A DNA stretch of 64,000 bases from Halorubrum ruber (GTDB taxonomy: Archaea > Halobacteriota > Halobacteria > Halobacteriales > Haloferacaceae). Below the pieces are notes generated by a model that saw only the letters and a program-made list of their open reading frames with translations, made no database searches and was not told the origin of the DNA. The position numbers and the translations under genes were made by a program. Below, piece after piece: positions 35,901 through 44,795 of this stretch. Each line of letters begins with the position of its first letter. Position 1 is the first letter of the stretch. Where the stretch lies: contig NZ_CP073695.1 in assembly GCF_018228765.1 (NCBI RefSeq), positions 1,984,001 through 2,048,000 of the forward strand, in the 5' to 3' direction.

Positions 35901-36206
35901 TTACGTCGACTCCGCGAGCTCGCTCGGCTCCTCCTCCGAGTCGCCGGTGTCGTACCGCTCGATGACGTCGTTGATCAGGACGACGTCGCCGACCGCGCGG
36001 ACCCAGCGGTACGGGACGACGACGCCGGTCGAGCCGTCCACCTCTCCGGCGAACAGCTCGTGGTTGAGTTCAGCGAGCGCGAGGCCGGTCACGGAGCGCG
36101 CGTCCAAGTCGAGCTGGATGTCTTCGATCTCACCGACGAAAACGCCGTTGCTCGAGTACACCTCGCGACCGACGAGCGCCGTGATCTCTTCGGGGGCTGC
36201 GTTCAT
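35901..36206 (-). CDS. PRC-barrel protein, CdpB1-like
   Basis: A 101-residue protein made almost entirely of one PRC barrel: ITALVGREVYSSNGVFVGEIEDI, then LAELNHELFAGEV and VVPYRWVRAVGDVVLI, followed by an acidic tail. In Haloferax volcanii the PRC-barrel proteins CdpB1 and CdpB2 are needed for cell division and link SepF to other divisome parts; from memory CdpB1 (HVO_1691) lies beside lactate-utilisation genes, as here. The start MNAAPEE at 36206 is preferred over a longer one at 36221 because a TATA-like box at 36230-36239 is about 28 bp upstream of it. Confidence 0.8.
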   Translation of the reverse strand: MNAAPEEITALVGREVYSSNGVFVGEIEDIQLDLDARSVTGLALAELNHELFAGEVDGSTGVVVPYRWVRAVGDVVLINDVIERYDTGDSEEEPSELAEST

Positions 36207-36229
36207 ACACGATACGGACACGAGCGCGC

Positions 36230-36239
36230 CTAATAAGCG
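36230..36239 (-). promoter_or_regulatory. TATA box of the PRC-barrel gene
   Basis: Minus-strand CGCTTATTAG is centred about 28 bp upstream of the ATG at 36206 and rules in favour of that start. Confidence 0.5.
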
Positions 36240-36296
36240 TTCGTTGTCGAACGACGCGCGTCCGACGCCGGCGGGTTCCCGGTACCCGGGACCGGG

Positions 36297-38576
36297 TCAC
36301 CCTCGCGGCGCGATCACTTCGATCGGATGCCTCGGGGCGGCGTCGAGCAGGGCGTCGAGCTGCTCGGTACAGGACGTGCCGGGGGCGACGACCGTGCGGT
36401 CGGTGTCGCCGAACTGCTCGCGCAGCGGCTCGCCGACGTCCACGCTCAGCTCGTAGTAGTCCGTCTTGTAGCCGAACGAGCCGGCCATCCCGCAACACTC
36501 CGTGTCGGAGACGCGCACGTCGTAGCCGAGCCGCTCGAAGGTCGCGGTCGCGTACTCGCCCACCTCGACCGTTCGGGCCTGGCAGTGCGGGTGGTACGCG
36601 ATCCGTTTCCCGGACGCGACCGGCCCGGTCCCCTCGCTCGGCGCGCGCAGCCCCGCCGGATCGGCGCCGTTCTCCAGTAGACCGAAGACGTACTCCATCG
36701 CGTCGTAGCTCGCGTCCGCGAGCCGCTCGGACGACTCGCTCGGCAGGAACCGCTCGTACTCGCGGCGGAACGTCGCGAGGTCGCTCGGCTCGATGACGAC
36801 CACGTCGCGTCCGGCGTCGAGGTGCGGCGCCAGCCCGGCGTAGAGGTCCTCGGCCGCGGCCTCGGCGGTCGCGACCATCCCCTGTGACAGCGGCGGGCGG
36901 CCGCTCCCGGGGAGGTCCGGTACGCGAACGTGAACGCCGAGCGCCTCCAGGGCGCGCACGGTCGCCTTCCCGCGCTCGACGTCGACGTAGTTCGTCGCGG
37001 TGTCCGGGTAGACGACGGCCTCGCGGGTCGCCTCGTCGGCCGGGACCGCGGGGCCCCCGCGGGCGTCGAACCACTCGACGAGCGACTCGCGCGCGAACTC
37101 GGGGAGGTCGCGCCGGCGGTCGATCCCGGCCACCCGCTCGGCGAGCGCGCGCACCGGACCGGCGTTCGCGAGGCGGTTGGCGACCGGCGCCGTCTTGTGC
37201 CCCCACTCCGCGAGCGTCGCGTAGTTGCCGACCAGCCGGGTGCCGAGGTCGAGTCCGCCGGGCTCCTCGTCCGGCACCAGCTCCTCGAACGCCCAGTCGA
37301 GCTGGCTCGGGTCGGCCTCGCCGCGGTTGATCCGGTCGCGGACCGCGGTGTTGATCCACGGAATGTCGATGCCGACCGGACAGGCGGGCACGCAGCGCGA
37401 GCAGCCGGTACAGAGGTCGTTGAACTCGGCCGCGACGTCGAGCCCCTCGATGCCGGCCTCCCACCCTGTCGCGATCCCGCCGGAGTACGTCTCGCCGCCG
37501 AACGCGTGGCCGCCGACGCTCTGGAAATTCCCGCAGGCGTTCGAGCAGGCCGAACAGCGGATGCAGTACAGCGTCTCCTTCAGCGTCTCGTCGTCGCGCA
37601 TCGCCAGCCGGCCGTTGTCGATGAGGACGAGGTGGAAGTCGCGGTCGGCGTCGGAGCCGTCGGCGAGCGGTTCCTGATCGCTTCCGAAGTCTGGCACCGG
37701 CGAGTCGACTGGCGGCGTCAGCGTCGAGATGTAGGAGGTCACGTCCTGACCCGTCCCCGACCGGCCGATCAGCTCGACGAACGGAGAGAACTCCTCGACG
37801 GTCGGGACGAGCTTCTCGACGCCCGCGACCGCGACGTGCGTGTCGGTCGCGGTCACCGTCTTCCGGGCGTTCCCCTCGCTGGTGACGAGGAGCATGGTGC
37901 CCGAGTCCGCGGCGATGAAGTTCGCGCCGGTCATCCCGAGATCGGCGTCCTCGATCAGCTCGCCGAGCCGCTCGCGGGCGAACATCGTGAGCTCCTCGGC
38001 GGTCTCGGGCGGGTCGTCCGGGTCGAACCGCTCGGCGAACAGCTCCGCGATCGCCTCGCGCGACTTGTGGATCGCCGGCGCGACGATGTGCGAGGGCTCC
38101 TCGTCCGCTAACTGGAGTACCCACTCGCCGAGGTCGGTCTCGACGACGTCGACGTCGTCCGCGGCGAGCGCGTCGTTCACTTCGATCTCCTCGGAGGTCA
38201 TCGACTTCGATTTCACCGCGCGCTCGGCGCCACGCTCGGCCGCGATCTCGCGGATGTATCGGTTCGCGTCGGCCGCGTCGTCGGCGAGGTACACCGTGCC
38301 TCCGTTGGCCTCCACCGTCTCCCTCACCTCGTCGATGAGATCGGGGAGCCGCTCGATCGCGTCCTCCTTGATGGCGCGCGCCTCGTCTTTCAGCGCCTCG
38401 TAGCCGTCGAGGCGGCCGGTCGACTCGTAGCGCCCCGCGTTGAACCCGCGGGTGTTCTCGGCGACCGCGTCGCCCTCGGTCGCCAGCAGCTCGCGGATCC
38501 GCTCGGCCTTCGCCTCGCGGTCGGGGTCGCTCGCCTCCGGCCCCTCACCGGCGCCGCGCTCGGCGTCGCTGCTCAT
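36297..38576 (-). CDS. LutB-like iron-sulfur lactate-oxidation protein (LUD + 4Fe-4S + CCG domain)
   Basis: A 759-residue protein. Residues about 60-300 form a LUD domain (ADSGTMLLVTSEGNARK), followed by two 4Fe-4S clusters in CIRCSACSNACGN and CTGCSRCVPACPVG near 360-440, and then a cysteine-rich CCG region ending with HPHCQARTVEVG and ECCGMAGSFGY. It thus carries LutB plus the C-terminal part of LutA in one chain. With LutC it oxidises lactate to pyruvate; the electrons go to the membrane pool. It overlaps lutC by 4 bp (ATGA). Only one CCG module with its conserved Cys pair is obvious here; LutA/GlpC proteins usually carry two. Confidence 0.85.
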   Translation of the reverse strand: MSSDAERGAGEGPEASDPDREAKAERIRELLATEGDAVAENTRGFNAGRYESTGRLDGYEALKDEARAIKEDAIERLPDLIDEVRETVEANGGTVYLADDAADANRYIREIAAERGAERAVKSKSMTSEEIEVNDALAADDVDVVETDLGEWVLQLADEEPSHIVAPAIHKSREAIAELFAERFDPDDPPETAEELTMFARERLGELIEDADLGMTGANFIAADSGTMLLVTSEGNARKTVTATDTHVAVAGVEKLVPTVEEFSPFVELIGRSGTGQDVTSYISTLTPPVDSPVPDFGSDQEPLADGSDADRDFHLVLIDNGRLAMRDDETLKETLYCIRCSACSNACGNFQSVGGHAFGGETYSGGIATGWEAGIEGLDVAAEFNDLCTGCSRCVPACPVGIDIPWINTAVRDRINRGEADPSQLDWAFEELVPDEEPGGLDLGTRLVGNYATLAEWGHKTAPVANRLANAGPVRALAERVAGIDRRRDLPEFARESLVEWFDARGGPAVPADEATREAVVYPDTATNYVDVERGKATVRALEALGVHVRVPDLPGSGRPPLSQGMVATAEAAAEDLYAGLAPHLDAGRDVVVIEPSDLATFRREYERFLPSESSERLADASYDAMEYVFGLLENGADPAGLRAPSEGTGPVASGKRIAYHPHCQARTVEVGEYATATFERLGYDVRVSDTECCGMAGSFGYKTDYYELSVDVGEPLREQFGDTDRTVVAPGTSCTEQLDALLDAAPRHPIEVIAPRG

Positions 38577-39151
38577 CGTTCGGCCTCCGCGTCGGGGGTG
38601 TCGTTCGGTCCGTCCGCCGCGTCGTCGTCGCGCAGCAGGACCACGTGGACCTCCTTCGGTCCGTGCGCGCCGTGGACGAGGCCGCCCATGTCCGCGGTGG
38701 CGCTCGGACCGGTCGCGAACACCACGTCGACCGACTCGTCGCGCGCCCGCGGCCCGAGCCAGTCGAAGGCGTCGGGCATGTCGGGGACGATGTCGGCCTC
38801 CCGGAGGACGACGACGTGACGGTCGATGAAGAGGCTCACCGGCTCCGTGCCGGCCGGGTCCGCCTCCAGCGCGACGCTCCCGTACTCGGCGACGCCGAGC
38901 GACGCGGCGGTGACGCCGGTGTGAGCCGCGCGCAGGTCGGCGGTCGTCGGCTCCGTCTCGACTCGGTCCGGGAGCGTCGCGGGCGAGTCGGCGAGCCCCT
39001 CGGGCCCCGAGCGACCGAGCGGCACGCCGACCACGGGCTCGCCCGCGGCCGCCTCGACCATGGTCGCGCACTCCTCAGGCGGGCCCGTAGCGACCGCGAC
39101 GCCGAGGTCGTCGAGCCGCCGGGTGAACGTCGACGCGTCTGCGAGTGACAT
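38573..39151 (-). CDS. LutC-like LUD-domain protein
   Basis: A 192-residue protein with a single LUD domain: AHTGVTAASLGVAEYGSVAL, then VSLFIDRHVVVLREADIVPD and FATGPSATADMGGLVHGAHGPKEVHVVLL, which is the characteristic LUD ending. LutC is one of three parts of the bacterial lactate oxidation complex. It is the first gene of the minus-strand operon with the LutB-like gene. The start MSLADAS at 39151 lies about 25 bp from a TATA-like box; longer frames upstream enter the divergent dehydrogenase gene and are not credible. Confidence 0.85.
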   Translation of the reverse strand: MSLADASTFTRRLDDLGVAVATGPPEECATMVEAAAGEPVVGVPLGRSGPEGLADSPATLPDRVETEPTTADLRAAHTGVTAASLGVAEYGSVALEADPAGTEPVSLFIDRHVVVLREADIVPDMPDAFDWLGPRARDESVDVVFATGPSATADMGGLVHGAHGPKEVHVVLLRDDDAADGPNDTPDAEAER

Positions 39152-39171
39152 GGTCGTGCCTTCGCCGGCCA

Positions 39172-39179
39172 GTATATGG
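39172..39179 (-). promoter_or_regulatory. TATA box of the lutC-lutB operon
   Basis: Minus-strand CCATATAC is centred about 25 bp upstream of the ATG at 39151. It lies in the 159 bp divergent spacer shared with the dehydrogenase gene, whose own weaker box (AGTTTTTCA, 39279-39287) is about 27 bp upstream of 39311. Joint regulation by lactate is likely but no operator is evident. Confidence 0.5.
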
Positions 39180-39310
39180 GTTTTGCGACGGCTCCCGGGC
39201 GGCGACAGCGCGCCCGGCACGCGGCGGGCGAGACCGCCGCGCGGGCGATCGAATTCTCGGGACGCGCAGACGGCAGGAAGTTTTTCACGGTTCGACTGCG
39301 AGGGGTTCGC

Positions 39311-42300
39311 ATGGCGACAAACACCCCGGGTCCCGACCCGGCGGACGGCGGGGACTTCGACTACACCGGCGGCGCGGTGGAGCGACCGGATCTCGTCGAC
39401 GCGCTCGATCGCCGCGTCGCGGGCGACGTGCGGTTCGACGACTACTCCAAGCGGCTGTACGCGACCGACGCCTCGGCGTACGAGGTCACCCCGATCGGGG
39501 TCGTGATCCCGGAGTCGACCGCGGACGTCGCGGCCGTCCACGAGCACTGCTTCGAGGAGGGGATCCCCGTCCTCCCGCGCGGCGGCGGCACCTCGCTGGC
39601 CGGGCAGACCGTCAACGAGGCGGTCGTCCTCGACCTGACCGGCGAGATGGACGGCGTGCTCTCGACCGATCCCGACGCCGAGCGGGCCCGCGTTCAGGCG
39701 GGCGCGTACGTCGGCGACCTCAACGCCGCGGTCGAGGGCGACGGGCTGAAGTTCGCGCCCGACCCTGCGTGGCGCGACAAGTCCGCGGTCGGCGGCGCGA
39801 TCGGCAACAACTCCACCGGCTCGCACTCCCTGAAGTACGGGAAGACTGACCACTACGTCGAGGAGCTGGAGGTCGTCCTCGCCGACGGCACCGTGACGAC
39901 GTTCGGCGAGGTCGCGGTCGAGGAACTTCGGGAGTCCGCAGACCCGGACGCCGACGACCTGCTGCCCCGGATCCACGCCGAAGTCGTCCGTATCTTAGAC
40001 GAGGAGGCCGACGAGATCGACGAGCGGTTCCCGGAGCTGAAGCGGAACGTCTCCGGCTACAACCTCGACCGCCTGCTCGCCGAGTACCGCGGCGAGTACG
40101 GCGAGGAAGGCGTCGTCAACCTCGGCCGCCTCATGGCCGGCAGCGAGGGGACGCTCGCGACGGTGACGGAGGCGACCGTCTCGCTCGTCGAGATCCCCGA
40201 GACGAAGGCGGTCGCGCTGCTCACCTACGACGACCTCCTCGACGCGATGGAGGACGTGGCGGCGTGTCTCGAACACGACCCCGCCGCGGTCGAGGTGATG
40301 GACGACGTCCTGTTAGGGCTCGCCGCCGACACGCCGGAGTTCGAGGACGTCGTCGGAATGTTGCCCGACGGCACCGACTCCGTCCTCCTCGTCGAGTTCT
40401 ACGCGGAGAACGACGCGGAGGGGAAACAGAAGGTCGCGGACCTGATCGCGGACCGAGTGGGCGGGGAGGAGAGTTCGGCAGCGGCCCGCGTCGACACCGC
40501 GGCCGACCCGAGTGCGGGCGCCGCCGAGACGACGAGTCACCCTCGCCGGGCGGCCCACGCGATGGAGGCGCACGACCCGGAGCAGCGCGACCGCTTCTGG
40601 AAGATGCGCAAGGCGGGCCTCCCGATTCTCCTCTCGCGAACCACCGACGAGAAGCACATCTCCTTCATCGAGGACTGCGCCATCCCGCCGGAACACCTCC
40701 CCGAGTACACCCGCGAGTTCCAGCAGATCCTCGAGGACAACGACACGTTCGCCACCTTCTACGCGCACGCCGGTCCCGGCGTACTCCACGTCCGCCCGCT
40801 GATCAACACGAAGGACGTCGACGACGTCGACGCGATGCTCGACATCGCCGACCGCGTCACCGACGCGGTGGTCCGGCTCGGCGGGTCGGTGTCCGGCGAA
40901 CACGGCGACGGCCGCGCGCGCACCCAGTGGAACCGGAAGCTGTACGGCGACGACCTCTGGGAGTCGTTCCGCGAGCTGAAGACCGCGTTCGACCCCGACT
41001 GGCTGCTCAATCCCGGGAACGTCTGCGGCGACTTCGACATGCGCGAGAACCTCCGGTTCGACGCGGAGTACGAGTACGACGCCGGCTTCGACCCCGCGAT
41101 GGAGTGGGCGGTCGACAACGGGATGCAGGGGATGGTCGAGCTCTGTCACGGCTGCGGCGGCTGCCGCGGCCCGCAGGAGACGACCGGCGGCGTGATGTGT
41201 CCGACCTACCGCGCGGCGGAGGAGGAGATCCAGGCGACCCGCGGCCGGGCGAACATGCTTCGCGGGGCCATCTCCGGCGAGCTCCCCGACGACCCGACCG
41301 ACGACGAGTTCGTCACCGAGGTGATGGACCTGTGCGTCGGCTGTAAGGGCTGTAAGGTGGACTGCCCGAGCGGCGTCGACATGGCGAAGCTGAAGGCCGA
41401 GGTCGAGCACGCCCACCACGAGGAGCACGGGGTCGACCTCCGGACGCGGCTGCTCGGCCGCTTCGAGTCGCTCGCGCCGCTCGCCTCGAAGCTCGCCCCG
41501 CTCTCGAACCTCCCGAACAAGATTCCCGGGAGTGGTCTCATCGCGGAGAAGGCGCTCGGGATCGCGAAAGAGCGGGACCTCCCCACGTTCCGCTCGGAGA
41601 CGCTCGTCGACTGGTTCGAGGCGCGCGGCGGCGCGGGCGTCCCGCGCGAGGAGGCCGCCCGCGAGGTCCTGCTGTTCCCCGACGTGTACACGACCTACAC
41701 GAACCCCGGCGCGGGGAAGGCCGCTGTACGCGTCTTAGAGGCCGCCGACTGCCACGTTCGGATTCCGGACGTTGACGGCAGCGGGCGCCCGCCCCACTCG
41801 AAGGGGATGTTGGACGTGTCGCGTGCGACCGCCAAATCCGCCGTGGAGACGCTCGCCCCCGACGTCCGCGACGGGTGGGACGTGGTCGTCGTCGAGCCCT
41901 CGGACGCCGTGATGCTCCAGTCAGACTACCACGACCTGCTCGACGGCGATGCCAGCGACGTGCCCGACGCCGACGTGGCGGCCGTCTCGGAGAGCGCCTA
42001 CGGCGTCATGGAGTACGTCGACGCCCACCGGCTCGACGAGGACCTCGCACTCGACGCGTCCACCGAGTCGCTCACCTACCACGGCCACTGCCACCAGAAG
42101 GCGACGAAGAAGGACCACCACGCGGTCGGTGTGCTCCGGCGCGCCGGCTACGGCGTCGACCCGCTCGACTCCTCCTGTTGCGGGATGGCGGGCTCGTTCG
42201 GCTACGAGGCCGAGCACTACTCGATGAGCAAGGCCATCGGCGAGAACCTGTTCGAGCAGGTCGACGCCAGCGACGGCGACGCCCTCGTCGCGCCGGGCAC

Positions 42301-42388
42301 CTCCTGCCGGACGCAGTTGGAGGAAGGCCCCGGCGAGGTCCCGGAGCCGACGCACCCGATCGAGAAGCTGGCGGCCGCGCTGGCGTAG
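39311..42388 (+). CDS. FAD-linked D-lactate dehydrogenase fused to 4Fe-4S and CCG domains (GlcD-GlpC type)
   Basis: A 1025-residue fusion. The N-terminal FAD-binding (PCMH) domain has VLPRGGGTSLAGQTVN and GGAIGNNSTGSHS; the substrate domain includes YAHAGPGVLHVRP and GGSVSGEHGDGRARTQ (conserved active-site His). A ferredoxin-like segment follows with CHGCGGCRG and CVGCKGCKVDCPSG, then a cysteine-rich CCG region with HGHCHQKATKK and SCCGMAGSFGYEAEHYSMS. Such proteins oxidise D-lactate or glycolate and pass electrons to the quinone pool. The C-terminus parallels that of the divergent LutB-like protein. The start ATG at 39311 is chosen over longer readings by the TATA-like box 27 bp upstream. 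Confidence 0.88.
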   Translation: MATNTPGPDPADGGDFDYTGGAVERPDLVDALDRRVAGDVRFDDYSKRLYATDASAYEVTPIGVVIPESTADVAAVHEHCFEEGIPVLPRGGGTSLAGQTVNEAVVLDLTGEMDGVLSTDPDAERARVQAGAYVGDLNAAVEGDGLKFAPDPAWRDKSAVGGAIGNNSTGSHSLKYGKTDHYVEELEVVLADGTVTTFGEVAVEELRESADPDADDLLPRIHAEVVRILDEEADEIDERFPELKRNVSGYNLDRLLAEYRGEYGEEGVVNLGRLMAGSEGTLATVTEATVSLVEIPETKAVALLTYDDLLDAMEDVAACLEHDPAAVEVMDDVLLGLAADTPEFEDVVGMLPDGTDSVLLVEFYAENDAEGKQKVADLIADRVGGEESSAAARVDTAADPSAGAAETTSHPRRAAHAMEAHDPEQRDRFWKMRKAGLPILLSRTTDEKHISFIEDCAIPPEHLPEYTREFQQILEDNDTFATFYAHAGPGVLHVRPLINTKDVDDVDAMLDIADRVTDAVVRLGGSVSGEHGDGRARTQWNRKLYGDDLWESFRELKTAFDPDWLLNPGNVCGDFDMRENLRFDAEYEYDAGFDPAMEWAVDNGMQGMVELCHGCGGCRGPQETTGGVMCPTYRAAEEEIQATRGRANMLRGAISGELPDDPTDDEFVTEVMDLCVGCKGCKVDCPSGVDMAKLKAEVEHAHHEEHGVDLRTRLLGRFESLAPLASKLAPLSNLPNKIPGSGLIAEKALGIAKERDLPTFRSETLVDWFEARGGAGVPREEAAREVLLFPDVYTTYTNPGAGKAAVRVLEAADCHVRIPDVDGSGRPPHSKGMLDVSRATAKSAVETLAPDVRDGWDVVVVEPSDAVMLQSDYHDLLDGDASDVPDADVAAVSESAYGVMEYVDAHRLDEDLALDASTESLTYHGHCHQKATKKDHHAVGVLRRAGYGVDPLDSSCCGMAGSFGYEAEHYSMSKAIGENLFEQVDASDGDALVAPGTSCRTQLEEGPGEVPEPTHPIEKLAAALA

Positions 42389-42439
42389 GGGGCGGCTGCG
42401 CGCCATCTCCGGACGACTCGACCGATCCGGACGCGTCTG

Positions 42440-42649
42440 TTACTCCGCGCTCGGCCAGACGTTCGCTCCGACGACGGCGATCAGGTACGAGAACGCCGGG
42501 AAGGTCACCGCGACCACGACGAGGAACGCCGGGTTGAGCCCGGCGGGGTCGGCGGAGAGCCACCCGGTGTATTGGAGGACCGCCAGCGTCAGGACCACGA
42601 CGGCCGTGTTGAGCGCGTACTCGGAGAGCGGCGGGGTCGGGAACCGCAT
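42440..42649 (-). CDS. Small membrane protein
   Basis: A 69-residue protein from MRFPTPP with two predicted membrane helices (LNTAVVVLTLAVLQYTGWL and AFLVVVAVTFPAFSYLIAVVG) and a short cytoplasmic tail. A start five codons upstream is possible. No family recognised. It lies between the end of the dehydrogenase gene and the DUF5787 gene. Confidence 0.6.
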   Translation of the reverse strand: MRFPTPPLSEYALNTAVVVLTLAVLQYTGWLSADPAGLNPAFLVVVAVTFPAFSYLIAVVGANVWPSAE

Positions 42650-42670
42650 ACGGCCGGGTGGCACCGCTGC

Positions 42671-43666
42671 TCACTCAACGCTTTCGACGCGGTCCCGCTC
42701 GCGTTCTCGCCGCCGGGCCAACACCCGTTTGAACCCCTTCCCCGGCCCGCCCTCGACCGGCCACCCCTTCGTGCGCCACTGGGGCGGTTCCGGCGAGAAA
42801 TCCGGACAGGAGCCCGAACACTCCCGCGCGGTGGGGATTTTCTCCTTCGCGGCGCAGTATGGGACGAGCCCGCGCCCCTCGCGCCGCAGTTCGAAGTGTC
42901 GACAGTCGGGGCGCATCGTCTCGTGGAACGAGCGCCACCCCTTCCCGTAGGCGCGCTCGGCGATCTCCAGCCGCAGCGTCTCCGTCTCGGGGTCGCGGCG
43001 CTCGCCCTCGCCCGGCGCGAGGTCGGTGGCGTGCCACGCCACGCTCCCCGCGTCGGCGTCGACGCTCGCGGAGAAGTCGGTCGCGAGGATGCCGGCCTCG
43101 ACCGGCAGCTCGCGGAGCAGGGCTGGCTCGACGCGCTCGCCGGTCGTCTCGGTGGCGAGCCACGCCTCGTCGGCGAGCGCCGTCTCGACGTCGTGGTCGA
43201 GCTGGTCGGCGAGGCGGTCGGCCGCCGAGCGGTTCAGATCCGGCTTGTTCTCGACCGCGACAATCCGCTCGACCCAGTCCGGGTACGGTCGCTTCCGGCG
43301 GATCTCGATTCGGTTGCCGTCGCGGCGCTTCTCGATCAGGTCCCGACCCGCCGCGCGGTGAACCGCCTGCCGGACGTAGCGCCACGGGTAGCCGGGGTGC
43401 GGCAGCGCGTCGCGATAGAACGCCCACTCGGCGGGCGCGCCCCGGATGACGTGGAGGAGGTCGGAGTCGATGGTTCGGTCGCCGAACTCACGCCGCCGTT
43501 CGAACGCGGCCGGATCGACTTCGATAACGACGGTGTCCCACCGCCGGTCCTTGGTGCCGAGCTGGCGAGCGACCAACGCGGGACGGGACCCCTCGCTCGG
43601 GTGCCAGGCCAACTCGGCGTACCGGCAGACGAGAAGCTCGTAGCCGAACTCGGCGTCGGGCGTCAC
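42671..43666 (-). CDS. DUF5787 family protein
   Basis: A 331-residue protein from a GTG start (VTPDAEFGYELLVCRYAELAWH). It contains VVIEVDPAAF and VERIVAVENKPDL near the middle, which look like nuclease-type or PD-(D/E)XK-like E-x-K strands, and late in the chain the cysteines of CRHFELRREGRGLVPYC and ARECSGSCPDF, four of which may bind a metal. DUF5787 is a haloarchaeal family of unknown role; the ENKPDL motif makes a DNA-binding or nuclease role worth testing. A longer frame upstream (to 44524) is a shadow of the NUDIX region. Confidence 0.7.
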   Translation of the reverse strand: MTPDAEFGYELLVCRYAELAWHPSEGSRPALVARQLGTKDRRWDTVVIEVDPAAFERRREFGDRTIDSDLLHVIRGAPAEWAFYRDALPHPGYPWRYVRQAVHRAAGRDLIEKRRDGNRIEIRRKRPYPDWVERIVAVENKPDLNRSAADRLADQLDHDVETALADEAWLATETTGERVEPALLRELPVEAGILATDFSASVDADAGSVAWHATDLAPGEGERRDPETETLRLEIAERAYGKGWRSFHETMRPDCRHFELRREGRGLVPYCAAKEKIPTARECSGSCPDFSPEPPQWRTKGWPVEGGPGKGFKRVLARRRERERDRVESVE

Positions 43667-43749
43667 TGGTCGACCCGTCGAGCGGAGCGGACAAAAGCGA
43701 ACCGCTCGGAGGCGGGGCAGTCGTCGCCCGCGCCGCCCGAGCGTCCCGG

Positions 43750-44196
43750 TTAGACGTACTTGCCGTTCTCCTCGTCTTTCCGCTCGTCGAGGTAGTCGTG
43801 GGCCTCCTCTAAGATGTCGCGCGGCCCGTCCTGGGTGATCGTGTTGAGCGCCTGGTCGTAGTCGCGCCACTGGAGGTCGCGGTGTTCCTTCGAGAGCTCC
43901 GCGCTCGCCTCGAACGAGCGGGCGATGAACAGGTGGACCGTCTTGTGGATGGTCTTCCCGTTCGCCTCGAACACGTAGTCGTACTCCCTGCGGAACCCGT
44001 CGATCAGCCGGAAATCCTCGATTCCGGCCTCCTCGCCGACTTCTCGTATCGCCGTCTGCTGGAGCTCCTCGTCCCCCTCGACCCCGCCTTTGGGGAACTC
44101 CCAGTCCCCCGGTCGGCTCTTCAGGAGCAAGTACTCCCGTTCGCCGCGGGTATCGCGGAAGAGGATGGCTCCGGCACTGGTCGCTTCGACCGTCAT
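43750..44196 (-). CDS. NUDIX hydrolase (diadenosine polyphosphate hydrolase type)
   Basis: A 148-residue enzyme with the Nudix box GGVEGDEELQQTAIREVGEEAGI near residues 41-63. It begins TVEATSAGAILFRD and has KSRPGDWEFPKGG before the box and a typical C-terminal strand with DYDQALNTI. These features suit the Ap4A-type hydrolases (bis(5'-nucleosyl)-tetraphosphatase), which clean up damaged or signalling nucleotides. The start MTVEAT at 44196 is chosen; an upstream ATG at 44217 is possible. Confidence 0.85.
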   Translation of the reverse strand: MTVEATSAGAILFRDTRGEREYLLLKSRPGDWEFPKGGVEGDEELQQTAIREVGEEAGIEDFRLIDGFRREYDYVFEANGKTIHKTVHLFIARSFEASAELSKEHRDLQWRDYDQALNTITQDGPRDILEEAHDYLDERKDEENGKYV

Positions 44197-44369
44197 TAGC
44201 CGCAGGTAAGCGATCACCCCTAAAGAGCGTGTCGGACTTCCGAACAGAGACGAGCGTCTCGGCGGCGTCGACCGGTCTCCGAGCGGGATTCGCGGCGCGG
44301 GCGGCCGGCCCGACGACGGGTAGATGCGTTTTTACCGCTCGGGCGGCCATTGGCGGACGACCCCCAGCC

Positions 44370-44702
44370 ATGACCTTCGTCACGAAACTCGACTTCGCGT
44401 CCGGCGACCGCGACGTGCTCGTCGAGACCGTCCAGGAACTCAAAGAGACGCTCGAACGCAAAGGCGCCGAGTGCAAGGGCCCGCACGCGAGCCCCTCGGA
44501 GAACGTCACCGTTCCGCTGTACAAGAACCTCTCGCCGGGCGACGAGTTCTCGCCGTGGCGCTACGACGTGTATCGCCGCTCGATGGAGATCCACGGCGCC
44601 GACGACATCGCGCGCGACGTCGTCGGCCGCGACTTCCCCGACTCGATCCACGTCGAGGTTGAGGTCGACCGGAAGAAGCCGGCCGGCCACCGCCGAGACT
44701 GA
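44370..44702 (+). CDS. uS10/mL48-like ribosomal-fold protein
   Basis: A 110-residue protein beginning MTFVTKLDFASGDRDVLVETVQELKETLERKG, followed by CKGPHASPSENVTVPLYKN and SPWRYDVYRRSMEIHG. This is the S10 beta-alpha-beta layout with the conserved SPW-x-Y-x-VY region of uS10/mL48-type proteins. It is not the main ribosomal S10 gene (which sits with tef1a in archaea), so it is probably a paralogue found in haloarchaea. A TTTTTACC box lies near 44330-44337. Confidence 0.7.
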   Translation: MTFVTKLDFASGDRDVLVETVQELKETLERKGAECKGPHASPSENVTVPLYKNLSPGDEFSPWRYDVYRRSMEIHGADDIARDVVGRDFPDSIHVEVEVDRKKPAGHRRD

Positions 44703-44795
44703 GGCGACCACCCCCGAACCGACGGGCGACGCGGTCACGGCTGCGGTTTTCTCGGGGCACGCGACGCATTCACAGACCAGCGAGCGCCCCGCTCG

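Noticed and set aside
36130-38124. Long minus-strand frame overlapping the LutB-like gene
   Set aside because: It is a shadow: Arg/Pro/Gly-rich product, no motif, and the true frame has Fe-S cysteine motifs.
42671-44524. 617-residue frame continuing DUF5787 upstream
   Set aside because: The first 286 codons lie antisense or out of frame to the NUDIX and uS10-like genes and show typical GC-rich shadow composition.
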